From the NCBI GenBank assembly GCA_934098505.1, contig CAKOOR010000004.1, positions 1-64,000 on the forward strand: a stretch of 64,000 nt of DNA, given 5' to 3'. The DNA is from an uncultured Bacilli bacterium (GTDB lineage: Bacteria; Bacillota_I; Bacilli_A; RF39; UBA660). The translations under genes and the position numbers were made by a program. Positions 26,082 to 34,638 of this stretch are shown piece after piece; positions within the stretch are counted from its first letter, which is position 1, and each line of letters begins with the position of its first letter. The notes beneath the pieces are model-generated. The model did not search any database. It was not told the DNA's origin and saw only the letters and a program-made list of their open reading frames with translations.

Positions 26082-26843
26082 ATGTTTACAAATGATACCA
26101 ACTATTTAGATCAACATTTTTTAATTGATACAAATATTATTGCAAAGTACATTGCTTTTCCTAAATTTACGAAGAAAGATATAGTTTTAGAAATTGGCCC
26201 TGGACAGGGGACTCTAACAAAGTTAATAGCACCGCAAGTAAAAAAAATGTATGCTATTGAATTAGATAAAAGATTAAAGAATTATTTAGAAACAATACCA
26301 AATTTAGAGGTTATTTGGGGAAGTGTCTTAGATGTTACGATACCCAAAGTAGATAAAGTTATTACCTCACTTCCTTACAGTATTATTGAACCCTTTATTT
26401 ATAAAATGATTACGACTGATTTTAAAGAAATGTATATGTTAATGGGTGATAAATTTGTTTTAAATGTCGTCAATCATGAAATTACAAAATTAAGTGTTAT
26501 TACTAATAGTTTCTTTCAAACTAAAATCTTATTAGAAGTACCACCAAAATCTTTTGATATTCCTCCACGTACTAATTCTTATATTGTTAAAATGCAAAAG
26601 ATTACCAAGCCTTTAACTAAAAAGTATCAAATTTATCGTGAATTGTATTTACTAGATATTAAGAAACTAAAGAATAGTTTGATGGAAGCTTTAATAAAAC
26701 TTAATAATTTAACGAAAAGAGAAGCGAAAGAACTTATCAAAAGACTTAATATTTCAGAAGAAATATTAAATGAAAATTTTGCTAACTTAAGTAATAATAA
26801 TTTAAAATTACTAGATAAAGCCTTAGAAAAGCTAGAAAATTAA
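26082..26843 (+). CDS. KsgA/Erm-type rRNA adenine methyltransferase
   Basis: This 253-residue SAM-dependent enzyme belongs to the family that dimethylates adenines of rRNA. Motif I EIGPGQGTLTKLI is at about 36-48 and the acidic AIELDKRL follows. The catalytic motif IV reads TSLPYSIIEPF, whereas most KsgA and Erm proteins have NLPY, so the usual Asn is Ser. The C-terminal helical domain is short. Overall it is closer to archaeal-type KsgA/Dim1 than to Erm. It may be the housekeeping KsgA of this lineage or a divergent resistance-type enzyme; the sequence alone does not decide. A strong GGAGG precedes the ATG, and tRNA genes follow. Confidence 0.78.
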   Translation: MFTNDTNYLDQHFLIDTNIIAKYIAFPKFTKKDIVLEIGPGQGTLTKLIAPQVKKMYAIELDKRLKNYLETIPNLEVIWGSVLDVTIPKVDKVITSLPYSIIEPFIYKMITTDFKEMYMLMGDKFVLNVVNHEITKLSVITNSFFQTKILLEVPPKSFDIPPRTNSYIVKMQKITKPLTKKYQIYRELYLLDIKKLKNSLMEALIKLNNLTKREAKELIKRLNISEEILNENFANLSNNNLKLLDKALEKLEN

Positions 26844-26875
26844 CAAAAGCCAAAAAAAATCGCAGAAAAAGTAAG

Positions 26876-26895
26876 AAAAGCCTTGCTTTTTTTTT
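26876..26895 (+). terminator. Weak rho-independent terminator
   Basis: AAAAGC pairs with GCTTTT around CTT, ending in a T-run, between the methyltransferase and the tRNA genes. Confidence 0.5.
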
Positions 26896-26931
26896 AGAAT
26901 AATTATACAATTATATTGCGTTGGAAGTTTT

Positions 26932-27008
26932 GCACCCATAGCGCAATTGGATAGAGCGTTAGACTACGGATCTAAAGGTTAGGGGTTCGACTCCCTTTGG
27001 GCGCACCA
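26932..27008 (+). tRNA. tRNA-Arg (anticodon ACG)
   Basis: A cloverleaf of 77 bases includes an encoded CCA. The anticodon stem TTAGA/TCTAA has loop CTACGGA, giving ACG (A34 presumably edited to inosine). The T-loop is TTCGACT. The acceptor stem GCACCCA/TGGGCGC has one A-C mismatch at the third pair. Confidence 0.93.
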
Positions 27009-27015
27009 CGTATTT

Positions 27016-27092
27016 CGGGAAGTAGCACAGCTTGGTAGTGCACCTGGTTTGGGACCAGGGGGTCGCAGGTTCGAATCCTGTCTTCCCGACCA
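27016..27092 (+). tRNA. tRNA-Pro (anticodon TGG)
   Basis: Acceptor CGGGAAG/CTTCCCG is perfect. The anticodon stem CCTGG/CCAGG has loop TTTGGGA, giving TGG. The T-loop is TTCGAAT and CCA is encoded. It lies seven bases after tRNA-Arg, so they are probably co-transcribed. Confidence 0.95.
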
Positions 27093-27104
27093 TTTTAGAT
27101 TATT

Positions 27105-27130
27105 AATGCCGTTTTTTGCGGTATTTTTTT
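27105..27130 (+). terminator. tRNA operon terminator
   Basis: AATGCCG pairs with CGGTATT (one G-U), followed by a T-run. Confidence 0.75.
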
Positions 27131-27220
27131 ATTCCCCCCTGGCTCCAAATAAGTGGCACATCAATCCGTGCTACATATAAGAATAAAGAGCCTGTATATC
27201 AAATATAATCAAAAAAAAGG

Positions 27221-27705
27221 TGATATTTATAAAAGAAAAAGATAAATTATTTTAATATTATAATTTTGCATTAAGAACGCTAGAAATCGAAATAAATATT
27301 TTAGTAGATGAGTTTGTTTTTAACCACGGGTATAATCCAGTTGAACATATTAAATCACGAATTAAAAGTGAAAAGAGTATAAAAAATAAATTAAAAGACA
27401 AAGGATATGATTATACTCCAAGTAATATTAAAAAATATATTCACGATGTTGTTGGTATTAGAATAGTTGTATCATTCTTAAGTGATGTTTACGATATTGT
27501 AACTGTTCTCAAAAATAGTCAAGATTTAATAATCGTCAAACAACAAGACTATATCATTGAGTATAAATTTAATAACGCTGATAAAATACCTTTAGAAGTC
27601 TATGATAAAATGTATGAAAATTCTCTTATTATTAAAGAATTAGACAAAAAGATGATGCATTTAAACGAAGTAGTTAACAAATATGAAAATAAAGATAAAA
27701 AGTAA
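27221..27705 (+). pseudogene. Small alarmone synthetase (RelQ/YjbM-like) pseudogene
   Basis: The frame reads ALRTLEIEINILVDEF, then NPVEHIKSRIKSEKSI, then DVVGIRIVVSFLSDVYDIV. These are the hallmark N-terminal and substrate-binding motifs of small (p)ppGpp synthetases. A TAA at 27253-27255 interrupts the frame near its start. After DYII the sequence jumps directly to a C-terminal helix (KIPLEVYDKMYEN, LDKKMMHLNEVV). The central catalytic half, with the NGYRSLH-type and EIQIRT-type motifs, is missing. Both the nonsense codon and the internal deletion argue for loss of function. It lies directly downstream of the tRNA pair. Confidence 0.82.
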
Positions 27706-27768
27706 AAAATCGAGGAGTAATTAAACTGACAACAAGAAAGCTGGTCAGTTTATTATCCTTGATTTTTT
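27706..27768. terminator. Long two-part hairpin terminator
   Basis: AAAATCGAGGA pairs with TCCTTGATTTT (one G-U) outside, and AAACTGAC pairs with GTCAGTTT inside. A- and T-runs on both sides allow bidirectional use between the pseudogene and the convergent nuclease gene. Confidence 0.75.
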
Positions 27769-27791
27769 ATTAAATACAATTATTTATAATT

Positions 27792-28541
27792 CTATATATT
27801 ACTTATGTCTATTTTAGTGAATAGCTTATTTATATTTTTTTCATCAATTTCAAATGTGGTTCCCTTATCTTGGATTTTTCCATATTTTTCCTGAGAAGTA
27901 TAAAAAGAAATCTTCATATTTATTCCAATATCACCAGTGGAAATTAAATCTAAAAAGCAATCAAAACTTCTTAATTTGTATAATTTAAAATTATGATATT
28001 TAAAATAAACATCATCTTTATATTTCTTCTTTTCTACTGGAATTAAAGCCAAATAATTTAGTTTCATATTTAAACGATTTTCCAATTGTTCAAAAGACCA
28101 AGAAATATTTTTATTGATATAATTTGTATACCTGTTTTTAACAACCAACCATATTTTTTTATGAACTTTATCAACTTCTAATTTAAATTCTTTAAATAAG
28201 CCAATTTTGGTAAATTTATTACCGTAAATTTTGCCAAAAAATACTTTATACTTTCGATCTTTCCTACTAGGCCAACCATATCGAATTAAAATTTCTTTAA
28301 GCGCTAGTGGTCTATTATCAGGAACCATTGAGAAAAGGCCAATATGAGGTTCACTATATAAAAATTTAGTTTTTAACTCGATTCCATAATAATCAGCAAT
28401 AATTAAATTATCATCTTCTTTACCTAACAAATTTTCTAACATTTTACCAGCGGCACTTGTACCTTTTTCTGTATTTTTAATCCAATTTTTACATTGAATT
28501 TTATAAAACTCTATTTTTAATTTTTTAATATTATCATTCAT
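27792..28541 (-). CDS. MvaI/BcnI-type restriction endonuclease
   Basis: This 249-residue protein resembles the MvaI/BcnI family of monomeric type II endonucleases. It has a TSAAGKMLENLLG segment near 30 and a PD-(D/E)xK-type active site with D-YYGIELKTK (about residues 50-60). HIGLFSMVPDNRP and a C-terminal KGTTFEID correspond to the family's LFT and HGTAF motifs. No DNA methyltransferase is encoded within several kilobases, so if active it is an orphan, or the host lacks its site. It is transcribed alone from a minus-strand promoter with a perfect AGGAGG. Its place next to tRNAs and a pseudogene suggests horizontal acquisition. Confidence 0.72.
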   Translation of the reverse strand: MNDNIKKLKIEFYKIQCKNWIKNTEKGTSAAGKMLENLLGKEDDNLIIADYYGIELKTKFLYSEPHIGLFSMVPDNRPLALKEILIRYGWPSRKDRKYKVFFGKIYGNKFTKIGLFKEFKLEVDKVHKKIWLVVKNRYTNYINKNISWSFEQLENRLNMKLNYLALIPVEKKKYKDDVYFKYHNFKLYKLRSFDCFLDLISTGDIGINMKISFYTSQEKYGKIQDKGTTFEIDEKNINKLFTKIDISNI

Positions 28542-28607
28542 TCAAAAACCTCCTGTTTATAAAAAATTAAAATATTTAAAGTTAAAAAACTTTAATAATT
28601 AGTTATA

Positions 28608-28636
28608 GATTTTAGCATAATAGCTTTAATTGTTAA
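28608..28636 (-). promoter_or_regulatory. Promoter of the nuclease gene
   Basis: On the minus strand, TTTAAC (28631-28636), 17 bp, then extended -10 TGC-TAAAAT (-10 at 28608-28613), 67 bases before the start codon. Confidence 0.6.
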
Positions 28637-28835
28637 AGCGTAAATTATTAAAATAGCCATAAAAGTTCTGATGTTAGAAGTATTCTTGATTATTTTGATA
28701 TTCATTTAATTATTTTTATAATGTTTTTCAATTATAAAGGTTACAGTTTATAAATAACTAATATCTATAATTAAAAGAAATATAAATTTACAATGTAATT
28801 ACAAGTGCTGCTAAACTTTCTTTCAAATAAATATC

Positions 28836-28909
28836 TAGCTTTTACTTATCATTTTTGCTAAAATACATCTTAGAAAGGAAATAGCTTAATTTTAAAATAA
28901 AACTAAGCT
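28836..28909 (+). promoter_or_regulatory. Promoter and leader hairpin of HD hydrolase gene
   Basis: An extended -10 TGC-TAAAAT (28859-28864) with a weak -35 TAGCTT lies within the 383-base divergent gap. Its transcript would contain AGAAAGGAAA (28872-28881) followed by a hairpin (28883-28909, AGCTTA with TAAGCT) and only then the ATG at 28925. The rest of the gap is AT-rich with nothing recognised. Confidence 0.45.
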
Positions 28910-28924
28910 TTAATAGCCTGAAGA

Positions 28925-30061
28925 ATGAATGAAGAATTATTTACTAAAATAAAAGAGAATATGAATCATGATGCCTTTTTAGGACCGCTTGCCTCTAAAA
29001 ACAGTGAAGCTATTCGCTTACATGAAGAAAAAGATGATATAAGACCACCTTATTTTCATGATACAGATAGAATTATTTATTCCCTTGCTTATACTAGATA
29101 TATCAATAAGACCCAAGTATTTACTGATACGCTAAACGATAATATAACAAGACGCAGTACTCATGTGCAACTAGTAAGTAAAATTGCCAGAACCATAGGC
29201 AGAGCACTTGGTCTTAATGAAGATTTAATCGAAGCTGCAAGCCTTGGTCACGATATTGGGCATACACCTTTAGGACATGCTGGCGAAGCAATCTTAAATG
29301 ACATTTCCATGCAAGTAGGAGAAGGGTATTTTAATCATAATATTCAAAGTGTTCGTAAACTTGAATTTATTGAGAATAAAGGTGTTGGCTTAAATTTAAC
29401 CATGCAAGTTATTGATGCCATCATGTGTCATAATGGTGAATTAGAATTAGAATGTTATAAACCTAAAAAGAAGACATTTCAAGATATATTAGATGAATAT
29501 CATAAGACTTACCAAGAAAAAGATGCCAATACTTCTTTAATCCCTTGTACCTTAGAAGGCTGTGTCGTAAGAATTAGTGATATCATCTCCTATCTTGGCC
29601 GTGATATTGAAGATGCCCTAAGACTGCATACTTTAAGTAAAAATGATTTACCTAAAGATATTATGGATGTAACCGGGTATACCAACAAAGAAATAGTTAA
29701 TTACTTTATTAATGATATTATTATCAATAGTTATGGCAAAGACTATATAAAAATGAGTAAACCGGCCTTTGAAAACTTAAAAAAACTTAAAAAATTTAAT
29801 TATGAATATATTTATAGCCAGGCTAATAGTAAAGAAACACTAGCTAAATGGCATACCATGATGGAAAAATTATTTAAATTATCTTTAAAAGATTTGCAAG
29901 AAGAAAATAAAACCAGTAATATTTATATTTATTTTTATAAATACATGAATGCTGATTATAAGCAAAATACTACGAAAGAAAGAGTAGTAATCGACTATAT
30001 TTCGGGAATGACTGATCGTTTCTTTATAAAATCTTGTGAAGATTTAAATCTTCACATATAA
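28925..30061 (+). CDS. dGTPase-like HD-domain triphosphohydrolase
   Basis: This 378-residue protein resembles deoxyguanosinetriphosphate triphosphohydrolases, which cleave dNTPs to deoxynucleosides and triphosphate in the cytoplasm. The metal-binding HD residues are visible: H80 in RRSTHVQLV, the H109-D110 pair in GHDIGHTPLGHAGE, and a downstream RISDIISYLGRD supplying the last Asp. It is shorter than Escherichia coli Dgt and resembles the Gram-positive type. Apart from housekeeping nucleotide balance, such enzymes can act as dNTP-depleting antiviral proteins, and the neighbouring nuclease makes that worth considering. No good ribosome binding site lies next to the ATG; the best one is 45 bases upstream behind a hairpin. 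Confidence 0.88.
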   Translation: MNEELFTKIKENMNHDAFLGPLASKNSEAIRLHEEKDDIRPPYFHDTDRIIYSLAYTRYINKTQVFTDTLNDNITRRSTHVQLVSKIARTIGRALGLNEDLIEAASLGHDIGHTPLGHAGEAILNDISMQVGEGYFNHNIQSVRKLEFIENKGVGLNLTMQVIDAIMCHNGELELECYKPKKKTFQDILDEYHKTYQEKDANTSLIPCTLEGCVVRISDIISYLGRDIEDALRLHTLSKNDLPKDIMDVTGYTNKEIVNYFINDIIINSYGKDYIKMSKPAFENLKKLKKFNYEYIYSQANSKETLAKWHTMMEKLFKLSLKDLQEENKTSNIYIYFYKYMNADYKQNTTKERVVIDYISGMTDRFFIKSCEDLNLHI

Positions 30062-30135
30062 AAAACAAATATATAAATAAAACAAAATACTTTATATTAT
30101 CCAAGTGAAATGTCAATAATTTTTGTAAAGTTAAA

Positions 30136-30164
30136 TTGACTTTTTCCACGTTTAATAAGATAAT
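30136..30164 (+). promoter_or_regulatory. Sigma-A-type promoter
   Basis: TTGACT (30136-30141) and GATAAT (30159-30164) are spaced 17 bp apart. The -35 box coincides with a TTG that could be mistaken for a start codon. Confidence 0.75.
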
Positions 30165-30183
30165 AGATGTAGAGGTGAAAATT

Positions 30184-31938
30184 GTGTCAAAAAAAGAAAA
30201 AAACTTGACTATAACCGAAGAAGAAATAAAAAATAATCATATTGTTAAATCAACTAAATCTTATTTGATTGTCTTTAGTACTATGTTTTTATCAATATTT
30301 TTACTATTAATCGGTAGTCTTTTCCGTACTAATGTTACACCAGATTATCCAATTGTTTTTAAAGGAGCCGATAATCGTTTGATGGTAATAACCAGAAATA
30401 ACGATGTTAATGATATAACTGATATTGATGAAACCGATATAGTTTATGCTAATAGCGATATTCGTTATATTCTTTATACCGATAAGAATACTTTATATCT
30501 TCTAGATACAACCAGTACTGAAAATAAAAAAATATTAACTAATAAAGCTTCAAGTTATGGTTTTAGTAGTGATGATAAGTATGTTTATTATATTGAAAAC
30601 AATAAAGATTTATATATTTATAATCGCAAAACATCTTCTACTTATCTTGTCGATAGTAATGTTACAAAACTCTTAGATGTATCTTTAGATTATGTTATAT
30701 ATGAAAAAGATAATTCTTTGCTAGTAAAAAATATTGCTACGCAAACTATTGATACAGTTGCTAAATCTTATGAAGATATTATTCTAAGTAAAGATGGTAA
30801 GAAAATGCTTTATTCTAATTTAAATCAAGATGAATCTTTAAGCTATTATTTATATAACTTTAGCGATTTTAGCAATGATCGGGTTTTGTCTAACATTGAA
30901 GAACTTCTAAATTATAATCCTAATTTTACTAAATTTATTTATACTACGAAAACAACTGATACAATAAATATTTATAATTATATTAAAGATAGTAAAGCTA
31001 GTAGTGATAAAAAATTTGTTGCTTTAGATAAAAATAGTGCTACTAAAGAAGAATTAGAAGCTAATAAACGATTACAAGAAGAAATAAGTCTTCGTAATGA
31101 AATGCGTGATTACGCTAAGAATTATACTGTCAAAGCTTATGAGGTTTATTATCAAAATAACCAAACAAAAACGCTTTTGGCTAGTAGTGTTAATAAAGTA
31201 TATATTGATGATATAACTGATCGTAAAATCATTTATACGAAGATGAATTGGAATAGTAACTTTGATTTATCTAATTATACATCTTTAGAAGAATTTAAAA
31301 AGGATATTGAAACTAATAAAGAAAATGGTCTATATTACAAAATTACTGATAGCGAAGCCTCTTTAATTAAAGAAAATGTTAATGATACCTTAGCAGTCGA
31401 ATTACTAGGTAATGATGAAATTTACTTTAGTGAAGACAATAACCTATATTATAGTAAAATTACTAATCGTAAGGCTAGCGCCTACAAAGAAGTAGCATCC
31501 AATTTAGTAAATCCAATAAAGAATATGACCAGTGATATAGGCTTAATTTATTTAGTAAAAGAAAATGAGTCTTATATCTTAAAATATATAAGTAATGGTA
31601 AATCAGGCATCATAAATACTAATGTTTATCCTGAGTTTATTACAATATCCGAAACCGAAAATAGTATTTATTATTTAAAAGATTATGAAAATAATCAAGG
31701 AAAATTAATTATTTATAATGGAATTATCAATAGTAAGATTGCTGATGACGTTAACTCATTTATTTATATTAATGATGATTTAATGTATGCAACGAAAAAT
31801 TTTGATGAAAAAAGCAGTACATGCGATTTATATCGCTTAAATGGTAGTAAATTAAACTTAGTTTATAAGGGAGTTTCTAAATGGTATAACCCTATTGCCA
31901 AAGAAAATGCTGTTTTAGAAGAAGCCCTAACTAATTAG
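30184..31938 (+). CDS. Membrane-anchored beta-propeller-like protein
   Basis: This protein of about 584 residues has a short charged cytoplasmic start, one membrane helix at about 26-48 and a large outside region. That region consists of repeated short beta-strand units (DKYVYYIENNKDLYIYNRK, DEIYFSEDNNLYYSK, TENSIYYLKDYENN) like TolB/WD40-type propellers with DUF5050-like repeats. No catalytic motif is seen, and function is unknown (a scaffold or sensor is plausible). The start is GTG 30184, with AGAGGTGA seven bases upstream; a longer reading from TTG 30136 would begin inside the promoter. A terminator overlaps its stop codon. Confidence 0.7.
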   Translation: MSKKEKNLTITEEEIKNNHIVKSTKSYLIVFSTMFLSIFLLLIGSLFRTNVTPDYPIVFKGADNRLMVITRNNDVNDITDIDETDIVYANSDIRYILYTDKNTLYLLDTTSTENKKILTNKASSYGFSSDDKYVYYIENNKDLYIYNRKTSSTYLVDSNVTKLLDVSLDYVIYEKDNSLLVKNIATQTIDTVAKSYEDIILSKDGKKMLYSNLNQDESLSYYLYNFSDFSNDRVLSNIEELLNYNPNFTKFIYTTKTTDTINIYNYIKDSKASSDKKFVALDKNSATKEELEANKRLQEEISLRNEMRDYAKNYTVKAYEVYYQNNQTKTLLASSVNKVYIDDITDRKIIYTKMNWNSNFDLSNYTSLEEFKKDIETNKENGLYYKITDSEASLIKENVNDTLAVELLGNDEIYFSEDNNLYYSKITNRKASAYKEVASNLVNPIKNMTSDIGLIYLVKENESYILKYISNGKSGIINTNVYPEFITISETENSIYYLKDYENNQGKLIIYNGIINSKIADDVNSFIYINDDLMYATKNFDEKSSTCDLYRLNGSKLNLVYKGVSKWYNPIAKENAVLEEALTN

Positions 31939-31947
31939 GACTTTTTT
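31924..31947 (+). terminator. Rho-independent terminator
   Basis: CCTAA pairs with TTAGG around CTAA, followed by six T; the hairpin overlaps the stop codon. Confidence 0.65.
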
Positions 31948-32039
31948 GTTTAAAAAATAAAAAAATGTTAATAATAAAAGAAAGAAGGAGAATAATTAAT
32001 TAAAATAAGTAGTAAGATTTAGTTAATTAAACAAAAAAT

Positions 32040-33320
32040 ATGGAATACAAAAATTATAAACACGATACTTATACACTTTATACAATCAAGACTGATAAGT
32101 TTAAAACTTGTCATATCGAAATAATTTATAAAAATAAAATTAAGAAAGAAGAAATAACTATTTTAAATCTTTTAGGTACATATCTAGCTTATACTTCCAA
32201 GAAATATCCTAAACGTCGTCATGTTATTGAAAGACTAGAAGATTTATATGATACTAACTTTTATGAAACTAATGCAAGAGTAGGAAAAAATATCTTTGCC
32301 TCCTTTATAATGGACTTTCTAGATCCAAAATATTGTGAGAAAAACTTTTTAGATGAAGTTTTAACTTTACCATTTGAATTTATTTTTAATCCTAATTTTA
32401 CTAATACAGTTCCTGATAAGAAAATCTTTAATGTCATAGTTAATATGGTTAAAAGTTCAATTTTAAATAGTAAAGATAGTCCAACCAATTATGCTTTCAA
32501 ACAAGCCTTTAAAACTTTAGGTAAAGATAATCCAGCTGGTTTTGATATGAATGGTAGCCTTGATCTTTTACAAAAAATAACCCCTGAAGATTTATATACT
32601 TATTATCAAAGATTCTTAAAAGAGTTTAGTTGCGATATTTATATTATTGGTAATTTAGATATGGAATATGTCGATATGAAAATAGCTGAGAATTATCAGA
32701 ACAATTATATCGCTCCACCAGTAACTGATTATTATATCGATTATCCCACGACCCGAAATATCATCGACAAAGTTGAAACCGGTCCTTACGAACAATCATC
32801 CTTTATTATGCTATTTAAGACTGATATGCTAACTGAAAAAGAGAAAAATTATGTTATTCATTACTTCAACTCCATCTTTGGCAGTGGTTCTTTAAATAAT
32901 AAGCTAAATCAATATTTACGTGAAGAAAATGGTTTATGCTATAGTACTTATAGCGTTTATCAAAAGATTGATAATCTCTTTATCGTATATGCTGGTATTG
33001 ATGCTGAAAATAAAGATGCTTGTGTCCGTTTAGTAAAGAAAGCTTTAAAAGAAATGCAACAAGGTAAATTTAAAGAAGAAGAAATAACTTTTGCTAAAGA
33101 AAACTTAATTAACCAAATTAAAATGTGTTATGACACCGAAACAAGTATCCTTGATAATTATGCTTTTCATAATCTAATTGGATCGCCATTACTTAATGTA
33201 CGGATTAAAGAAATTGAAAATGTTAGTAAAGAAGAAATCGTTAATTTAGCTAAAAAAATAAAATTAAATTCAATCTATTTATTAGGAGGTTCTAATGCTA
33301 AAGAAAATCAAGATAAGTAA
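32040..33320 (+). CDS. yfmF: M16-family peptidase-like protein YfmF
   Basis: This 426-residue protein belongs to the M16 (pitrilysin-like) fold but lacks an HxxEH zinc motif in its N-terminal half. It keeps FNSIFGSGSLNNKLNQYLREENGL, typical of the non-catalytic partner, so it is probably inactive and pairs with the active subunit downstream. In Bacillus subtilis the YfmF/YfmH pair is linked to EF-P 5-aminopentanol modification. The next gene starts 26 bases before this stop, so they are coupled. The ATG at 32040 has an in-frame stop 12 bases upstream and no adjacent ribosome binding site; AAGGAG lies about 50 bases upstream, beyond an 8 bp inverted repeat. Confidence 0.85.
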   Translation: MEYKNYKHDTYTLYTIKTDKFKTCHIEIIYKNKIKKEEITILNLLGTYLAYTSKKYPKRRHVIERLEDLYDTNFYETNARVGKNIFASFIMDFLDPKYCEKNFLDEVLTLPFEFIFNPNFTNTVPDKKIFNVIVNMVKSSILNSKDSPTNYAFKQAFKTLGKDNPAGFDMNGSLDLLQKITPEDLYTYYQRFLKEFSCDIYIIGNLDMEYVDMKIAENYQNNYIAPPVTDYYIDYPTTRNIIDKVETGPYEQSSFIMLFKTDMLTEKEKNYVIHYFNSIFGSGSLNNKLNQYLREENGLCYSTYSVYQKIDNLFIVYAGIDAENKDACVRLVKKALKEMQQGKFKEEEITFAKENLINQIKMCYDTETSILDNYAFHNLIGSPLLNVRIKEIENVSKEEIVNLAKKIKLNSIYLLGGSNAKENQDK

Positions 33321-34590
33321 ATATAATGAAACAATTTACTATGAAAAATTAGAAAATGGTTTAGAAGTCTACATGTGGCCTAACAGTAATGTAAGTAGTT
33401 TTTATGCCACTTTATCGGTTAAATATGGTAGTGTTGATACTTCTTTTAAAATAAAAAATAAGACTTATGAAGTATCTGAAGGTATTGCCCACTTTTTAGA
33501 GCATCTTAAATTTAATGAAGGACCTAATAAAACAGCTCATGAATATTTCAATAAACTAGGTTCATCTATTAATGCTTTTACAACTTTTGATTATACATCA
33601 TACGAAGTTACCGCATCTAGTAAATTAAAAGAGAATATTACTCATTTATTAGATTATGTTCAAACTCCTTATTTCACAAAGGAATTAATTGAAAAAGAAA
33701 GAAAAATTATTCTATCCGAAGTTAAAATGGGTAAGAATAATCCTTATCAAGTTTTATATTATACTTTAAATGGGACGGTTTTTTCTAATGATAACCATCG
33801 TAATTATGTAACTGGCGATATTGATGATGTTAAGAATATCACTCTAGATGAAATTAATTTAGTTTATGATATTTTTTATCATCCAAGTAATATGTTTTTA
33901 ACAGTTACTGGTGACTTTGACCCTGAATATTTAAGTGTTGTAATTAAAGAAAATCAAAGTACTAAAGAGTTTCCCAAATATCAAGAACCTGTTAAAATTC
34001 AATTAAAAGAACCAGAAAGAGTAGCAGTCCGTGGTATCGATATTGCTGGTAATATCGCTCTTCCTAAATTAAAATTAGCTTATAAAATCAAAAAAGATAA
34101 GTTAGGTAACTTATCAGATTTAGAAAAACTATTATATGTACGTATTATTTTAAATGCTAACTTTGGGACTACTAGTGAACTAAAAGAAAAATTATTAGAA
34201 AGTAATTTAGTAACTAAATTAGGAACAAGTGCCACTATAGTTGGTGATTATTTAGAAATAGTTATTAGTGCTGAAACTAGATATCCTAATGAAATAACGA
34301 AGATTTTAAAAGAAACTTATAGTAATATGGATATAACTAAAAAGCGCTTAGAAAGAAGAATTCGTTGTAATATAGCTGATTTCATTTATGGTTTAGATGA
34401 TATTGAATATACTAATACAATTATTCAAGATAATATAATTATGTATAATAAAATCATTACTGATACTTATGATATTATTAAAAGATTAAATGTTGAAACT
34501 GCTAGTAAAATCATTAAAGATATTCAAACGGAAAATAACTGCTTTGTTATTATGCATCCTATTGAAAAAAAGCAATCTCCAAGTGCGTGA
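33295..34590 (+). CDS. yfmH: M16-family zinc peptidase YfmH
   Basis: This 431-residue active M16 metallopeptidase has the inverted zinc motif HFLEH at residues 66-70, with E142 (in SEVKMG) as the third ligand. The YATLSVKYGSVD strand precedes the motif, as is normal. It overlaps yfmF by 26 bases with a perfect AGGAGG. The pair probably forms a heterodimer with one active site. A hairpin terminator overlaps the TGA stop codon, which also shows TGA is a stop in this genome. Confidence 0.92.
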   Translation: MLKKIKISKYNETIYYEKLENGLEVYMWPNSNVSSFYATLSVKYGSVDTSFKIKNKTYEVSEGIAHFLEHLKFNEGPNKTAHEYFNKLGSSINAFTTFDYTSYEVTASSKLKENITHLLDYVQTPYFTKELIEKERKIILSEVKMGKNNPYQVLYYTLNGTVFSNDNHRNYVTGDIDDVKNITLDEINLVYDIFYHPSNMFLTVTGDFDPEYLSVVIKENQSTKEFPKYQEPVKIQLKEPERVAVRGIDIAGNIALPKLKLAYKIKKDKLGNLSDLEKLLYVRIILNANFGTTSELKEKLLESNLVTKLGTSATIVGDYLEIVISAETRYPNEITKILKETYSNMDITKKRLERRIRCNIADFIYGLDDIEYTNTIIQDNIIMYNKIITDTYDIIKRLNVETASKIIKDIQTENNCFVIMHPIEKKQSPSA

Positions 34591-34603
34591 GATTGTCTTT
34601 TTT
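34573..34603 (+). terminator. yfmH terminator
   Basis: CAATCTC pairs with GAGATTG, followed by a T-run; it overlaps the last codons of yfmH. Confidence 0.8.
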
Positions 34604-34611
34604 AAATACAA

Positions 34612-34635
34612 AAAAACTTCCGTTTGGAAGTTTTT
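34612..34635. terminator. Bidirectional terminator, rpsD side
   Basis: AAAAACTTCC and GGAAGTTTTT form a perfect 10 bp stem around GTTT, placed just past the rpsD stop on the minus strand. Confidence 0.88.
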
Positions 34636-34638
34636 CTA

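Noticed and set aside
27706..27768. T-box or riboswitch
   Set aside because: The hairpin is placed between two convergent gene ends with no downstream gene to control and no T-box sequence; a terminator explains it.
30136..30183. Longer N-terminus for the beta-propeller protein from TTG 30136
   Set aside because: The TTG is the -35 box of a good promoter, and GTG 30184 has a proper ribosome binding site.
34588..34590. Possible TGA-as-Trp code (Mollicutes type)
   Set aside because: TGA ends yfmH at a normal length with a terminator overlapping it, and Trp is encoded by TGG throughout.
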